DNA from: REEB509 sp044370335
GTDB lineage: Bacteria > Pseudomonadota > Alphaproteobacteria > Caulobacterales > Aquidulcibacteraceae
Length of the DNA stretch: 5,613 nucleotides
Assembly: GCA_044370335.1 (NCBI GenBank)
Contig: JBILVS010000165.1
Location: 1-5,613 of the forward strand
Direction: 5' to 3'
Position 1 is the first letter of the stretch; each line of letters begins with the position of its first letter. Of this stretch, positions 1-4,671 are shown one piece after another. A program made the position numbers and the translations under genes. Below the pieces are notes generated by a model. That model was not told the origin of the DNA. It searched no databases and was given only the letters and a program-made list of their open reading frames with translations.

Positions 1-189
1 CGGTAGGGACGCAGCCGCTCGAAATGCTCCTCCGGCGGCTGAAGGCCAAGGTACTTCTTCAGAACCGTGTTCCGCGTAGGTTCTTTTGGCGTGGCTGCGT
101 CAAGCTGCCGTGAGCACAATAAGGCCGTCCCATTCTGAACAGTAAGATTGGAAGTCCCGAGGATCGAGCAATTTAGATTAGCTAAGGGT
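1..189 (-). other. Open frame of unknown identity, running off the left edge
   Basis: On the minus strand a frame stays open from the TGA just above position 189 to the window edge, about 63 codons, with no ATG. Its last third looks protein-like, with charged segments such as KKYLGLQPPEEHFERLRPY and GC-rich third positions. Its first part overlaps, in another frame, the tail of the HNH fragment, so only about the last 35 codons could belong to a separate gene fragment. I do not recognise the family. It may be one more truncated island gene, or chance. Confidence 0.2.
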
Positions 190-351
190 CAAGGACATTC
201 GTCCATAGTTACACACCGCACAGGTCACCACCATGTTTTCCAGAGTGCTTGCACTATCTCGGGCGTGCGGAAGAATATGGTCGTACTGCAGGTTGGCGGC
301 CTGAAAGAAGGTGTGTTGGTTTGCCGCCACATCACTCCAAGGGGGCGTCAT
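100..351 (-). pseudogene. HNH endonuclease, C-terminal fragment with in-frame stop
   Basis: Translation from the ATG at 351-349 gives 57 residues ending at a TAA (178-180). It contains a recognisable HNH core: QYDHILPHAR (metal and catalytic His region), LENMVVTC, and the Cys pair with Asn, CAVCNYGR. Reading through the TAA in the same frame gives 25 more residues, including LLDPRDF and SEWDGL, before a TGA at 100-102. That tail resembles the usual C-terminus of this HNH group, so the TAA looks like a nonsense mutation, not the natural end. The N-terminal part is missing: just upstream, the frame closes at a TGA (364-366) and the sequence turns into the integrase-like block at 361-423. The canonical GGDN-type stretch after the first His reads DSAS here, another sign of decay. 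Family assignment is fairly safe; function is almost certainly lost. Confidence 0.7.
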
Positions 352-360
352 CTCGGTATG

Positions 361-423
361 CAGTCAGATTTGACGGCACGGCTTCCTCCGCGCTTGTGGC
401 GATACCGTCAATTTGCCGTTAAA
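361..423 (-). repeat. Diverged copy of the integrase start region (block A)
   Basis: This block matches 3218-3280. The first 19 bp (361-379, CAGTCAGATTTGACGGCAC) differ from 3218-3236 at one base. The last 19 bp (405-423) differ from 3262-3280 at two. Both pairs are separated by exactly 25 bp, and those 25 bp are largely unrelated. On the minus strand the first box would encode VPSNLT, against VPSHLT in the integrase at 3236. Octamers of the type TGCCGTCA occur three times, two of them imperfect: one inverted near 372, two direct near 403 and 414. The integrase body that should follow is absent and the HNH fragment follows instead. Reading: ghost of a second integrase control region, or a conserved protein-binding array. 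Confidence 0.6.
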
Positions 424-861
424 CACCGTGGCTGGGCGTCCACCCCATCAAACCGGCCATAGCGTTCTTGAGCGGTATGGTCGCATTTGGGGAGATCAGT
501 GGACGTCGAAGTCAGCACTGTGAAAGCTTTATTGGATGGGCCGTCGGTTGTGCTTTTGGTCTGGCAATCATCGCGCTCCACTAAGATTGCGTGCTGCTAC
601 GGTCTCGCGATGCGCCATCATTCGCGCCAATGTCCAAGACCAACCGCCGGTGCCAATGGCCACGATGAACGCGAGCGTCAGGTGGGGGGCGCTGCGGTGC
701 TTCGCCATTCCCTGTACAGGCGCTCGGGCGAACCCGGCGCAACTCCCCACTGGGCGTGCAACGCAGCCGACCAACCGAGGCGCATGTCCCCCCCAGGCGC
801 TCGAAGACGCAGGGGGCGAAAGGCTGCTCTCGATCAGCCGGCCCGAGGCGGGTAGGATGTC
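424..861. other. Stretch without a recognisable gene
   Basis: No frame here gives a protein I can place. Two weak candidates exist. On the plus strand, ATG 477 to TAA 584 encodes 35 residues ending in a hydrophobic helix (SFIGWAVGCAFGLAIIALH), and its frame is open back to a stop at 420-422. On the minus strand, a frame open from the ATPase stop codon down to 568 contains MAKHRSAPHLTLAFIVAIGTG from an ATG at 708, with one membrane-like helix; AGGGA sits almost against that ATG, too close for a good ribosome site. Either could be a leftover of a small membrane gene. Neither has enough support to be called. Confidence 0.4.
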
Positions 862-1920
862 CTAACCCGCTCGAAAAAGGTACAGGGGCGACGGCGGCGC
901 AATCCGGAAAATCGCTGCGAGGTCAGAAACACTCAGGACCAATGCCAGCATCGTGACCAGCGCCCCGGAAAGCACCCAATAGCCCTTGCGATGGGGATCA
1001 AGAAAGCGACCCTCGCGACCCACGGCGTCGGTCAGCGCAAGGGTGAGATTGGCGAGGACAAGCGTGACAAACGCAAGCCCGCGGGCCTCATCTTCGCTCA
1101 TCGCCTCGAGCGCCCAGACGTACAAGCCAAGCACGCCCATAAGGACGCCGGCGCCCTGCATCAACGCCATTTTCAGCTGTCGCGGCCCGAACAACGGCTC
1201 GTCCGCCGGCCTAGGCGGGCGCTGCATCGCCGACTTTGCGCTCCGCTGGCCCTCGAATGCGAGCGCGCAGATCGGATCGATCGCCAGTTCCAGAAGAACC
1301 ATATGCATTGGGAAGAGTAACTGCGGCAGACCAAGCACGATGGGGACGTCCGCTAGCCCGGCAATCGGAACGTGAATGGCGGTGACGTAGGTAAGCGCCT
1401 TGCGCAGGTTGACAAAGATGCGCCGCCCCAAGCGAACGCCGCCGACGATTGAGGCGAACCCGTCGTCAAGGAGGACAAGGTCCGCCGCCTCGCGCGCGAC
1501 ATCGGTTCCCTTCTTCTCCATGGCGATCCCGATATGGGCGGCTTCGAGCGCAGGCGCGTCGTTGACGCCGTCGCCTGTCATCGCCACCCCTTCGCTGTTG
1601 GCCTTCAGGGCCTCAACGAGCAAGAGCTTCTGCTCGGGCGCGACGCGCGCAAAGACGCGACCGTGCCGAAGTTGCTCCCGCAACGTCGGAAACGGGAGCG
1701 ATGCGATGTCCGCGCCGAGCAGCACGCCGTGGGACGTATCAATGCCTGCGGCGGTCGCGATGGCCCGCGCCGTTGCGGGGTGATCGCCAGTGATCATCAT
1801 GACGCCGATACCGGCGTCCTTCGCCTCCCGCAGGGCGGCTGCGACATCCGCGCGGAGTGGATCGAGAAAGCCGACCAGCCCCATGAACTCGAACTGCGCG
1901 TCGATAGGATCGTCCGGAAA

Positions 1921-1950
1921 CCCGGCGCCCACGCGCGCGCGGGCGACACC
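1921..1950 (-). repeat. 30-bp direct repeat, copy 1, inside the ATPase remnant
   Basis: This stretch is identical over 30 bp to 1982-2011, with mismatches immediately outside at both ends. On the minus strand it encodes GVARARVGAG and leads into the ATPase fragment FPDDPIDAQFEF. The repeat period is 61 bp, which is not a multiple of three, so the insertion throws the ATPase out of frame; a TGA at 1954-1956 closes the frame just upstream. Confidence 0.95.
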
Positions 1951-1981
1951 GCGTCATGGGCTATCGCAGCGCGGGCAAGTT

Positions 1982-2011
1982 CCCGGCGCCCACGCGCGCG
2001 CGGGCGACACC
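1982..2011 (-). repeat. 30-bp direct repeat, copy 2, inside the ATPase remnant
   Basis: This is the second perfect copy. On the minus strand it follows ATPase codons (AFAQDGLRVL) and also encodes GVARARVGAG, but then runs into NLPALR and a stop instead of FPDDP. Removing one repeat plus the 31 bp between them (1951-1981) would fuse AFAQDGLRVLGVARARVGAG directly to FPDDPIDAQF in one frame. That explains the lesion fully. Confidence 0.95.
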
Positions 2012-2047
2012 CAGAACCCGCAAGCCGTCCTGTGCGAACGCCTCAAT

Positions 2048-2274
2048 GACCGCCATGATGTGAACGACGATCAGCGCCAGCAGCGTGTGGGGGCGATCGC
2101 CTCGTGCAGATCCTCTTCGCCGCCGCCCTGGTAGAGCTGAACCCCGGTGAAGATCACCAACAAGGGCAGGAGCAATAAGGCGACGATCGCAAGCCCGCCG
2201 AGCGGGTTGTGCCCCAGATGTGGCTTGGCGTGTCCGCTGAAAAGGTCCGCCAGATGCGCGCCGATGGGCGTCGC
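2048..2274 (-). pseudogene. Cytochrome b561, C-terminal half, frameshifted
   Basis: A minus-strand frame open from 2274 to 2071 encodes AHLADLFSGHAKPHLGHNPLGG, a membrane helix (LAIVALLLLPLLVIFTGVQ) and EEDLHEAIA. A second frame takes over as HTLLALIVVHIMAV, so the original read roughly DLHEAIA-HTLLALIVVH. This is the third and fourth helix region of bacterial b561 or Ni/Fe-hydrogenase b-type diheme cytochromes. The LGHNP loop and the His in DLHE and VVH are typical of these membrane electron carriers. The frame changes at a run of five G (2089-2093), a likely slip site. The first two helices are missing on the transposase side, and after VVHIMAV the sequence switches to ATPase. It is not functional. 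Confidence 0.75.
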
Positions 2275-2662
2275 TCAGCGTCAAGCGACCGTGCCGTTCC
2301 AGCGCCGGCAGCAATGATGCGATCATCACCTTGAGCCGCTTGCCGCAAATGCGATCAGACGCTTCCCACAAGGCAATCAGAGCATCACGGATGGCGTCAT
2401 ACTTGCGCTGACGCTTGCCGGACGGGGCTATGGCGGCTGGCGCTTCATCACTGGCCGGCCGATCGCCTGACGCCGCGGCCTCTTCCGATCGCAACGACCG
2501 ACTTGCGGACAGCGCCCGGACGGCATGCTTGCGATGCCACCCTGTCACTGCCGGCAGCTCATCGAGTATTCGACCCTTTTCGCGCCGCCCCGCCAGAGCA
2601 TACCGCTCCGCCACCGCTGCTACGATCTCGCGCCGCGCGCCCATGCTGATCCCGCCCGCCAT
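2270..2662 (-). pseudogene. Integrase-core (DDE) transposase, N-terminal fragment
   Basis: About 125-130 residues match the N-terminus of integrase-catalytic-domain transposases resembling the IS481/ISNCY type. Features are REIVAAVAERYALAGRREKG, ILDELPAVTGWHRKHAVRAL (helix-turn-helix-like DNA-binding part), RKYDAIRDALIALWEASDRI, CGKRLKVMIASLLPALERHG and RLTLSDA. After SDA the reading leaves the family and the DNA becomes cytochrome b561, so the catalytic DDE core is gone. The ATG at 2644-2642 fits better as start than the one at 2662-2660, because the family begins near there and GGGA lies six bases upstream. The intact protein would be roughly 400 residues. The frame stays open by chance through cytochrome and ATPase sequence to 1961, giving a 233-residue chimera. 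The exact IS family should be checked. Confidence 0.75.
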
Positions 2663-2749
2663 CCGCGCCAGAGATCCGATTCGCTAACGCCGCCACACCT
2701 ATCGGCGGATAATCCTTGGTAACATTTTGGATGAGGCAATGCGGTGCCG

Positions 2750-2976
2750 ATATAGCGCAGATGGGCTATGGCCTGCCTGTGGCCGCGGCCATGCATCAGC
2801 CGGGCAGCTTCGCGCTTTGCATGCCGGGTGACCAGCTGGTATGACTGGCGCACGCGCAAGCCTGCATCCTCTGCGGCCCGGTTCAGATGCTCGATGGCCC
2901 GGACCATCAGATGGCTTTCGGTGGGATGGGCCACAGCCTTGGTGGCCACCGTGGTATCGACCGTTACCCAAGCTTT
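2750..2976 (-). pseudogene. IS5-type transposase, internal fragment
   Basis: The minus strand encodes AWVTVDTTVATKAVAHPTES, then HLMVRAIEHLNRAAEDAGLR, VRQSYQLVTRHAKREAARLM and HGRGHRQAIAHLR. The pattern VDTTV..KA.AHPT, where the Asp is the first catalytic residue, followed by LRVRQSY and RGHRQA is typical of the middle of IS5/IS1182-like transposases. Both ends are missing: upstream it joins the integrase fragment at AAGCTTGGG without an insertion-sequence end, and downstream the similarity stops near 2755. No start codon belongs to it. An interrupted CCGCC/GGCGG inverted repeat (about 2690-2708) lies between this piece and the next transposase fragment and might be the edge of an element, but I cannot assign it. 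Confidence 0.7.
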
Positions 2977-3251
2977 CGCAGCTCCGCCGGGTCGGCGCCC
3001 TCGCGGAGAAGCAAGCGTGCCTTGTCGCGCTCCTCCCGAGCTTGCTGAAGCCCAAAAAGCGTATAGGGGCCGATGGTCAGGGTGCGTCGCGCGCCGGCAA
3101 AGCGGTAGTCAAATCTCCAGTGCTTGCTGTCGCCGGGCATCTCCAGCAGATACAGCCCGAAACCGTCATTGAGCTTGGACCGTGTTGGGCTGGGCTTGGC
3201 AGCCCGAACGGCGAGATCAGTCAGATGTGACGGCACTGTTCCAAAATCCAT
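2964..3251 (-). pseudogene. P4-type tyrosine integrase, N-terminal fragment
   Basis: Ninety-five residues from ATG 3251 form the arm-binding N-terminal domain (DUF4102 type). Seen are LTDLAVRAAKPSPTRSKLND, GFGLYLLEMPGDSKHWRFDY, the RRTLTIGPYTLFGLQQARE signature (residues 56-73) and REGADPAELRK. After RK the DNA turns into IS5-type transposase and a TAA follows. The whole catalytic domain (R-H-R-Y) is missing, from a usual length near 400 residues. A GTG at 3236 (VPSHLTD) is an alternative start, since this part recurs in block A; no convincing ribosome site supports either. Its position right after tRNA-Phe, codirectional, marks it as the enzyme that probably inserted the island. It can no longer recombine, but a truncated arm-binding protein could still bind DNA if expressed. 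Confidence 0.85.
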
Positions 3252-3280
3252 CCACAGTGTGCCGTCAATGTGCCGTCAAA
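3218..3280 (-). repeat. Integrase start region with octamer array (block B)
   Basis: This is the counterpart of 361-423, with two conserved 19-bp boxes (3218-3236 and 3262-3280) around a 25-bp unrelated spacer. The first box lies within the integrase coding sequence at VPSHLTD, the second lies upstream of the ATG. TGCCGTCA occurs once inverted (around 3229-3235) and twice direct (from 3260 and 3271). Confidence 0.6.
3258..3279 (-). promoter_or_regulatory. Tandem 11-bp repeat upstream of the integrase
   Basis: On the minus strand TTGACGGCACA occurs twice back to back, one helical turn apart, 7 to 28 bp before the ATG at 3251. Adjacent repeats on one face of the helix are typical of a binding site for a regulator or for the integrase arm-binding domain. 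TTGACG also resembles a -35 box, but no good -10 follows at 16-18 bp (TGTGGA or TTTGGA), so a promoter call is weak. Confidence 0.45.
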
Positions 3281-3378
3281 AGCTGTCACTGTGAACGATC
3301 GGCCCTGGACGTCGCTGGACGACAACCGTTGAAAAGCAAAGGCGTTTTAACGTTAACGGAAGTCTCTGGAGGGCGTGA

Positions 3379-3400
3379 TGGTGCCTGGGGCCGGAATCGA
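3379..3400 (-). other. Probable attachment site (att) at the tRNA 3' end
   Basis: The T-arm and 3' end of tRNA-Phe face the integrase fragment. Integrases of this family usually recombine within the last 15-50 bp of a tRNA, and insertion regenerates the gene, which is intact here. The extent given is a guess, because the second copy needed to define the core is not in the window. Confidence 0.4.
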
Positions 3401-3454
3401 ACCAGCGACACGCGGATTTTCAATCCGCTGCTCTACCAACTGAGCTACCCAGGC
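3379..3454 (-). tRNA. tRNA-Phe (GAA)
   Basis: This is a full 76-nt cloverleaf including an encoded CCA. The acceptor stem GCCTGGG pairs with CCCAGGC, followed by discriminator A and CCA. The D-arm reads GCTCAGTTGGTAGAGC. The anticodon arm has stem GCGGA/TCCGC and loop TTGAAAA, with anticodon GAA for phenylalanine. The T-arm is GCTGG-TTCGATT-CCGGC with one G-T wobble. It lies 72 bp downstream of the crystallin-type gene on the same strand. The gene is intact despite the island beside it, as expected when an integrase rebuilds its tRNA target. Confidence 0.97.
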
Positions 3455-3526
3455 GCCGTGCGGCCTTGGATAAGCCTGCGCGACAGCCGGCGCTTATAGC
3501 GGCCTCCCGCGCGCCTGTCCACCCGA

Positions 3527-4453
3527 TCAACTGACGCAAAGCACGTCGAGCAGGGCGGCGTTGCGTCCACGACCGTCGGTCACAAAGTACCGGGCTCCGG
3601 CATAGCCCTCGCTGCGGCAGAAGGCGTCTGCGGAGCGCTGAGCGCAGGCGTTCGTCACCGAACCGCTTAGGCAGGCGGGGGCAGGGCGGCCGTCGAAATA
3701 TGGGTTCGGGTAGAACGCGCTCGTTTGGCCCCGGAGGCTTTGACCGTAGCCGCCGCCGTAAGGCGGGTAGGGCGTGTGCCCGCCCCAATCGTTCAGCGGC
3801 CGAGCGGAGCTGATGCGGCGCGACATCCCGATGGCGTTCAGATCCCAGACATCGTCTTCGACCTCCTCGCACCATCCGGCGTAGCTGGCGTCGACGCACA
3901 CAAGCCAGCGGCCGCGGGCGACCAGGGATTGGGCTGTGTCGTTGAAGCCCAGCGAGCTGAAGTTCGGGGTGGCGTCGGAAAGCTCGAACCGCTGACCGCG
4001 CAGATTGGTCTGGCTGAAGAGCGTCAGGCCCGCATAACCGCCATGGGGTGGTTGGCCGCCCCAGCCGCCGCCGTCGCTCCAGCCGACGCGACGGACCGAG
4101 CTGATGGCGTGGTTCATGCCGATGCGGCGCAGGTCGGGCTCGTCGCGTTCCAACCGCACGCAGCCGCCGCGGTACTCGGCATCGACGCAAACCTCCCAGG
4201 GCTGACCGCTGAGGAGCCTGGCGCTCATGGCTGCGTCGTTGAAGCGCTGATTCATAAGGTTGTGGTCGTCGGCGGTGAACAAAACGCTGCGCCCGGTGTA
4301 ATTGCGGCCTTCAAAAAGCTCCAGCGCAGCGCCCACGCCATAGGTCTGGGCGGCGGCGGGACCAGCGAGCAAGGCGGTAACGGCCGCCACCACCAAACCA
4401 AGGCGGCCGATTATAGATCTCACAGGGGCATTTGGGCCGGCAGCGATCGCCAT
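3527..4453 (-). CDS. Secreted protein with two beta/gamma-crystallin domains
   Basis: The product has 308 residues. The start chosen is ATG 4453, because GGAG lies 7 bp upstream and a signal peptide begins there. Extending to 4603 only adds 50 residues before the signal sequence. The signal peptide has RR-poor basic residues at 12-17, a hydrophobic core LGLVVAAVTALLA (18-30) and likely cleavage after AAA (residue 35). Two beta/gamma-crystallin domains follow: about 43-123 (LELFEGRNYTGRSVLF, NDAAMS, CVDAEYRGGC, NHAISS) and 142-218 (LTLFSQTNLRGQRFEL, NDTAQS, CVDASYAGWC, SRRISS). The four stretches that should fit the Ca-binding pattern [ND][ND]xx[ST]S are partly degenerate, so calcium binding is doubtful. 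Each domain has a Cys pair (89/98 and 186/195), probably a disulfide. A Gly/Tyr/Pro-rich linker (about 220-260) leads to a C-terminal part with four Cys (261, 270, 279, 306) that I do not recognise. Likely periplasmic or extracellular; its role is unknown. Confidence 0.88.
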   Translation of the reverse strand: MAIAAGPNAPVRSIIGRLGLVVAAVTALLAGPAAAQTYGVGAALELFEGRNYTGRSVLFTADDHNLMNQRFNDAAMSARLLSGQPWEVCVDAEYRGGCVRLERDEPDLRRIGMNHAISSVRRVGWSDGGGWGGQPPHGGYAGLTLFSQTNLRGQRFELSDATPNFSSLGFNDTAQSLVARGRWLVCVDASYAGWCEEVEDDVWDLNAIGMSRRISSARPLNDWGGHTPYPPYGGGYGQSLRGQTSAFYPNPYFDGRPAPACLSGSVTNACAQRSADAFCRSEGYAGARYFVTDGRGRNAALLDVLCVS

Positions 4454-4460
4454 GACGAGA

Positions 4461-4464
4461 CTCC
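4461..4464 (-). promoter_or_regulatory. Ribosome binding site deciding the crystallin-protein start
   Basis: GGAG on the minus strand sits 7 bases before ATG 4453. It supports this start over the longer in-frame one at 4603. Confidence 0.65.
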
Positions 4465-4501
4465 ATAAGCCGTCAGCAAAGCCTATGTTCTGGCGCGGGA
4501 C

Positions 4502-4544
4502 GGCTGAACGGAAAAAAAACACCGCGTTCAGCCTGGCTTCAGGC
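4502..4544 (-). promoter_or_regulatory. Overlapping inverted repeats in the divergent intergenic region
   Basis: GGCTGAACG (4502-4510) and CGTTCAGCC (4525-4533) form a perfect 9-bp inverted repeat around a 14-nt loop containing eight A. A second hairpin, GCCTG-gctt-CAGGC (4531-4544), shares the bases GCC (4531-4533) with the first, so only one can form at a time in RNA. The element is 49-91 bp upstream of the crystallin-type ATG and could be an operator or a leader structure. The T run on the minus strand falls inside the loop, not after the stem, which argues against a simple terminator. Confidence 0.5.
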
Positions 4545-4589
4545 GCCGCGGCGTTGAGTGGCGCGTTGGCCCATTCGCCGCAACGTCTC

Positions 4590-4619
4590 TTGACTTGGCG
4601 CAAGGCTTTCAGGGCTGAT
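4590..4619 (+). promoter_or_regulatory. Candidate promoter of the M48 peptidase gene
   Basis: TTGACT (4590-4595) is a good -35 match. With an 18-bp spacer the -10 would be GCTGAT (4614-4619), which is weak, though alphaproteobacterial -10 boxes vary. It lies about 53 bp before the ATG at 4672. It is inferred from pattern only. Confidence 0.35.
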
Positions 4620-4656
4620 AGGCTGGAAAAGGGGCAATAGCCGCCGGGGCCGGAAC

Positions 4657-4663
4657 GAGGGAG
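4657..4663 (+). promoter_or_regulatory. Ribosome binding site of the M48 peptidase gene
   Basis: GAGGGAG lies 8 bases before ATG 4672. It is the reason for keeping the long N-terminal extension ahead of the twin-arginine motif. Confidence 0.6.
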
Positions 4664-4671
4664 AACGGGTC

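Larger units (their letters stand above)
862..2047 (-). pseudogene. Cation-transporting P-type ATPase, C-terminal half, frameshifted
   Basis: From a GTG at 1932-1930, 356 residues match the C-terminal half of a P2/P3-like cation pump. They include the P-domain motifs TGDHPAT (residues 48-54) and MTGDGVNDAPAL (118-129), the hinge-like GTDVAREAADLVLLDD (142-157), and about five membrane segments between residues 181 and 337, including LLFPMHMVLLELAIDPICA. Upstream, about 2012-2047, the same gene continues in another frame as IEAFAQDGLRVLG. A 61-bp insertion (see the 30-bp repeat) separates the two parts. The actuator domain, the phosphorylated DKTGT loop, the first four membrane helices and most of the nucleotide-binding domain are absent. 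The C-terminus (FRIAPPSPLYLFRAG, then TAG) is probably clipped too, since relatives usually continue into a last membrane helix. It cannot pump. The transported ion cannot be told from this part. Confidence 0.85.
1..3378. mobile_element. Remnant of a tRNA-Phe-associated genomic island
   Basis: Everything left of the tRNA-Phe gene reads as a decayed integrative element. Seen directly: an integrase N-terminus starts 128 bp past the tRNA 3' end in the same orientation, followed by fragments of two unrelated transposases, a cytochrome b561, a P-type ATPase and an HNH endonuclease. All are on the minus strand, all lack one or both ends, and they are butted together with little spacer. Known of the family: P4-type integrases commonly insert at tRNA 3' ends and leave the integrase gene next to the tRNA. 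Inference: an island carrying membrane and ion-transport genes was inserted here, was hit by insertion sequences, and then shrank by deletion. No copy of the tRNA 3' end is visible further left, so the other boundary lies outside the window. Confidence 0.75.

Noticed and set aside
487..865. Overlapping plus-strand frames of 109-122 residues
   Set aside because: They are low-complexity, Arg/Pro/Ala-rich translations of GC-rich DNA with no recognisable motif and no ribosome site.
1921..2011. Minimal CRISPR: two 30-bp repeats around a 31-bp spacer
   Set aside because: The dimensions fit, but both copies encode the same ATPase residues and flank a frame lesion in that gene. There are only two copies and no cas genes.
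1400..2134. Long plus-strand frames opposite the ATPase remnant
   Set aside because: They are antisense to clear P-type ATPase motifs and show no family features.
2690..2708. CCGCC...GGCGG inverted repeat as an IS end or attC site
   Set aside because: The stem has only five pairs, there is no partner repeat at another element end, and no integron-type conserved bases are present.
3320..3360. Terminator or operator in the AT-rich stretch between tRNA and integrase
   Set aside because: Short palindromes such as CGTTAACG and a distant CCGTT/AACGG pair exist, but no stem followed by a T run on the tRNA strand is convincing.
3420..4190. 256-residue minus-strand open frame
   Set aside because: Its composition is arginine- and proline-rich like a frame shadow, it overlaps the crystallin-type gene in another frame and ends inside the tRNA.
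3725..4468. 247-residue plus-strand open frame
   Set aside because: It is antisense to the crystallin-type gene, which has a signal peptide, two recognisable domains and a ribosome site. It is a GC-rich shadow frame.
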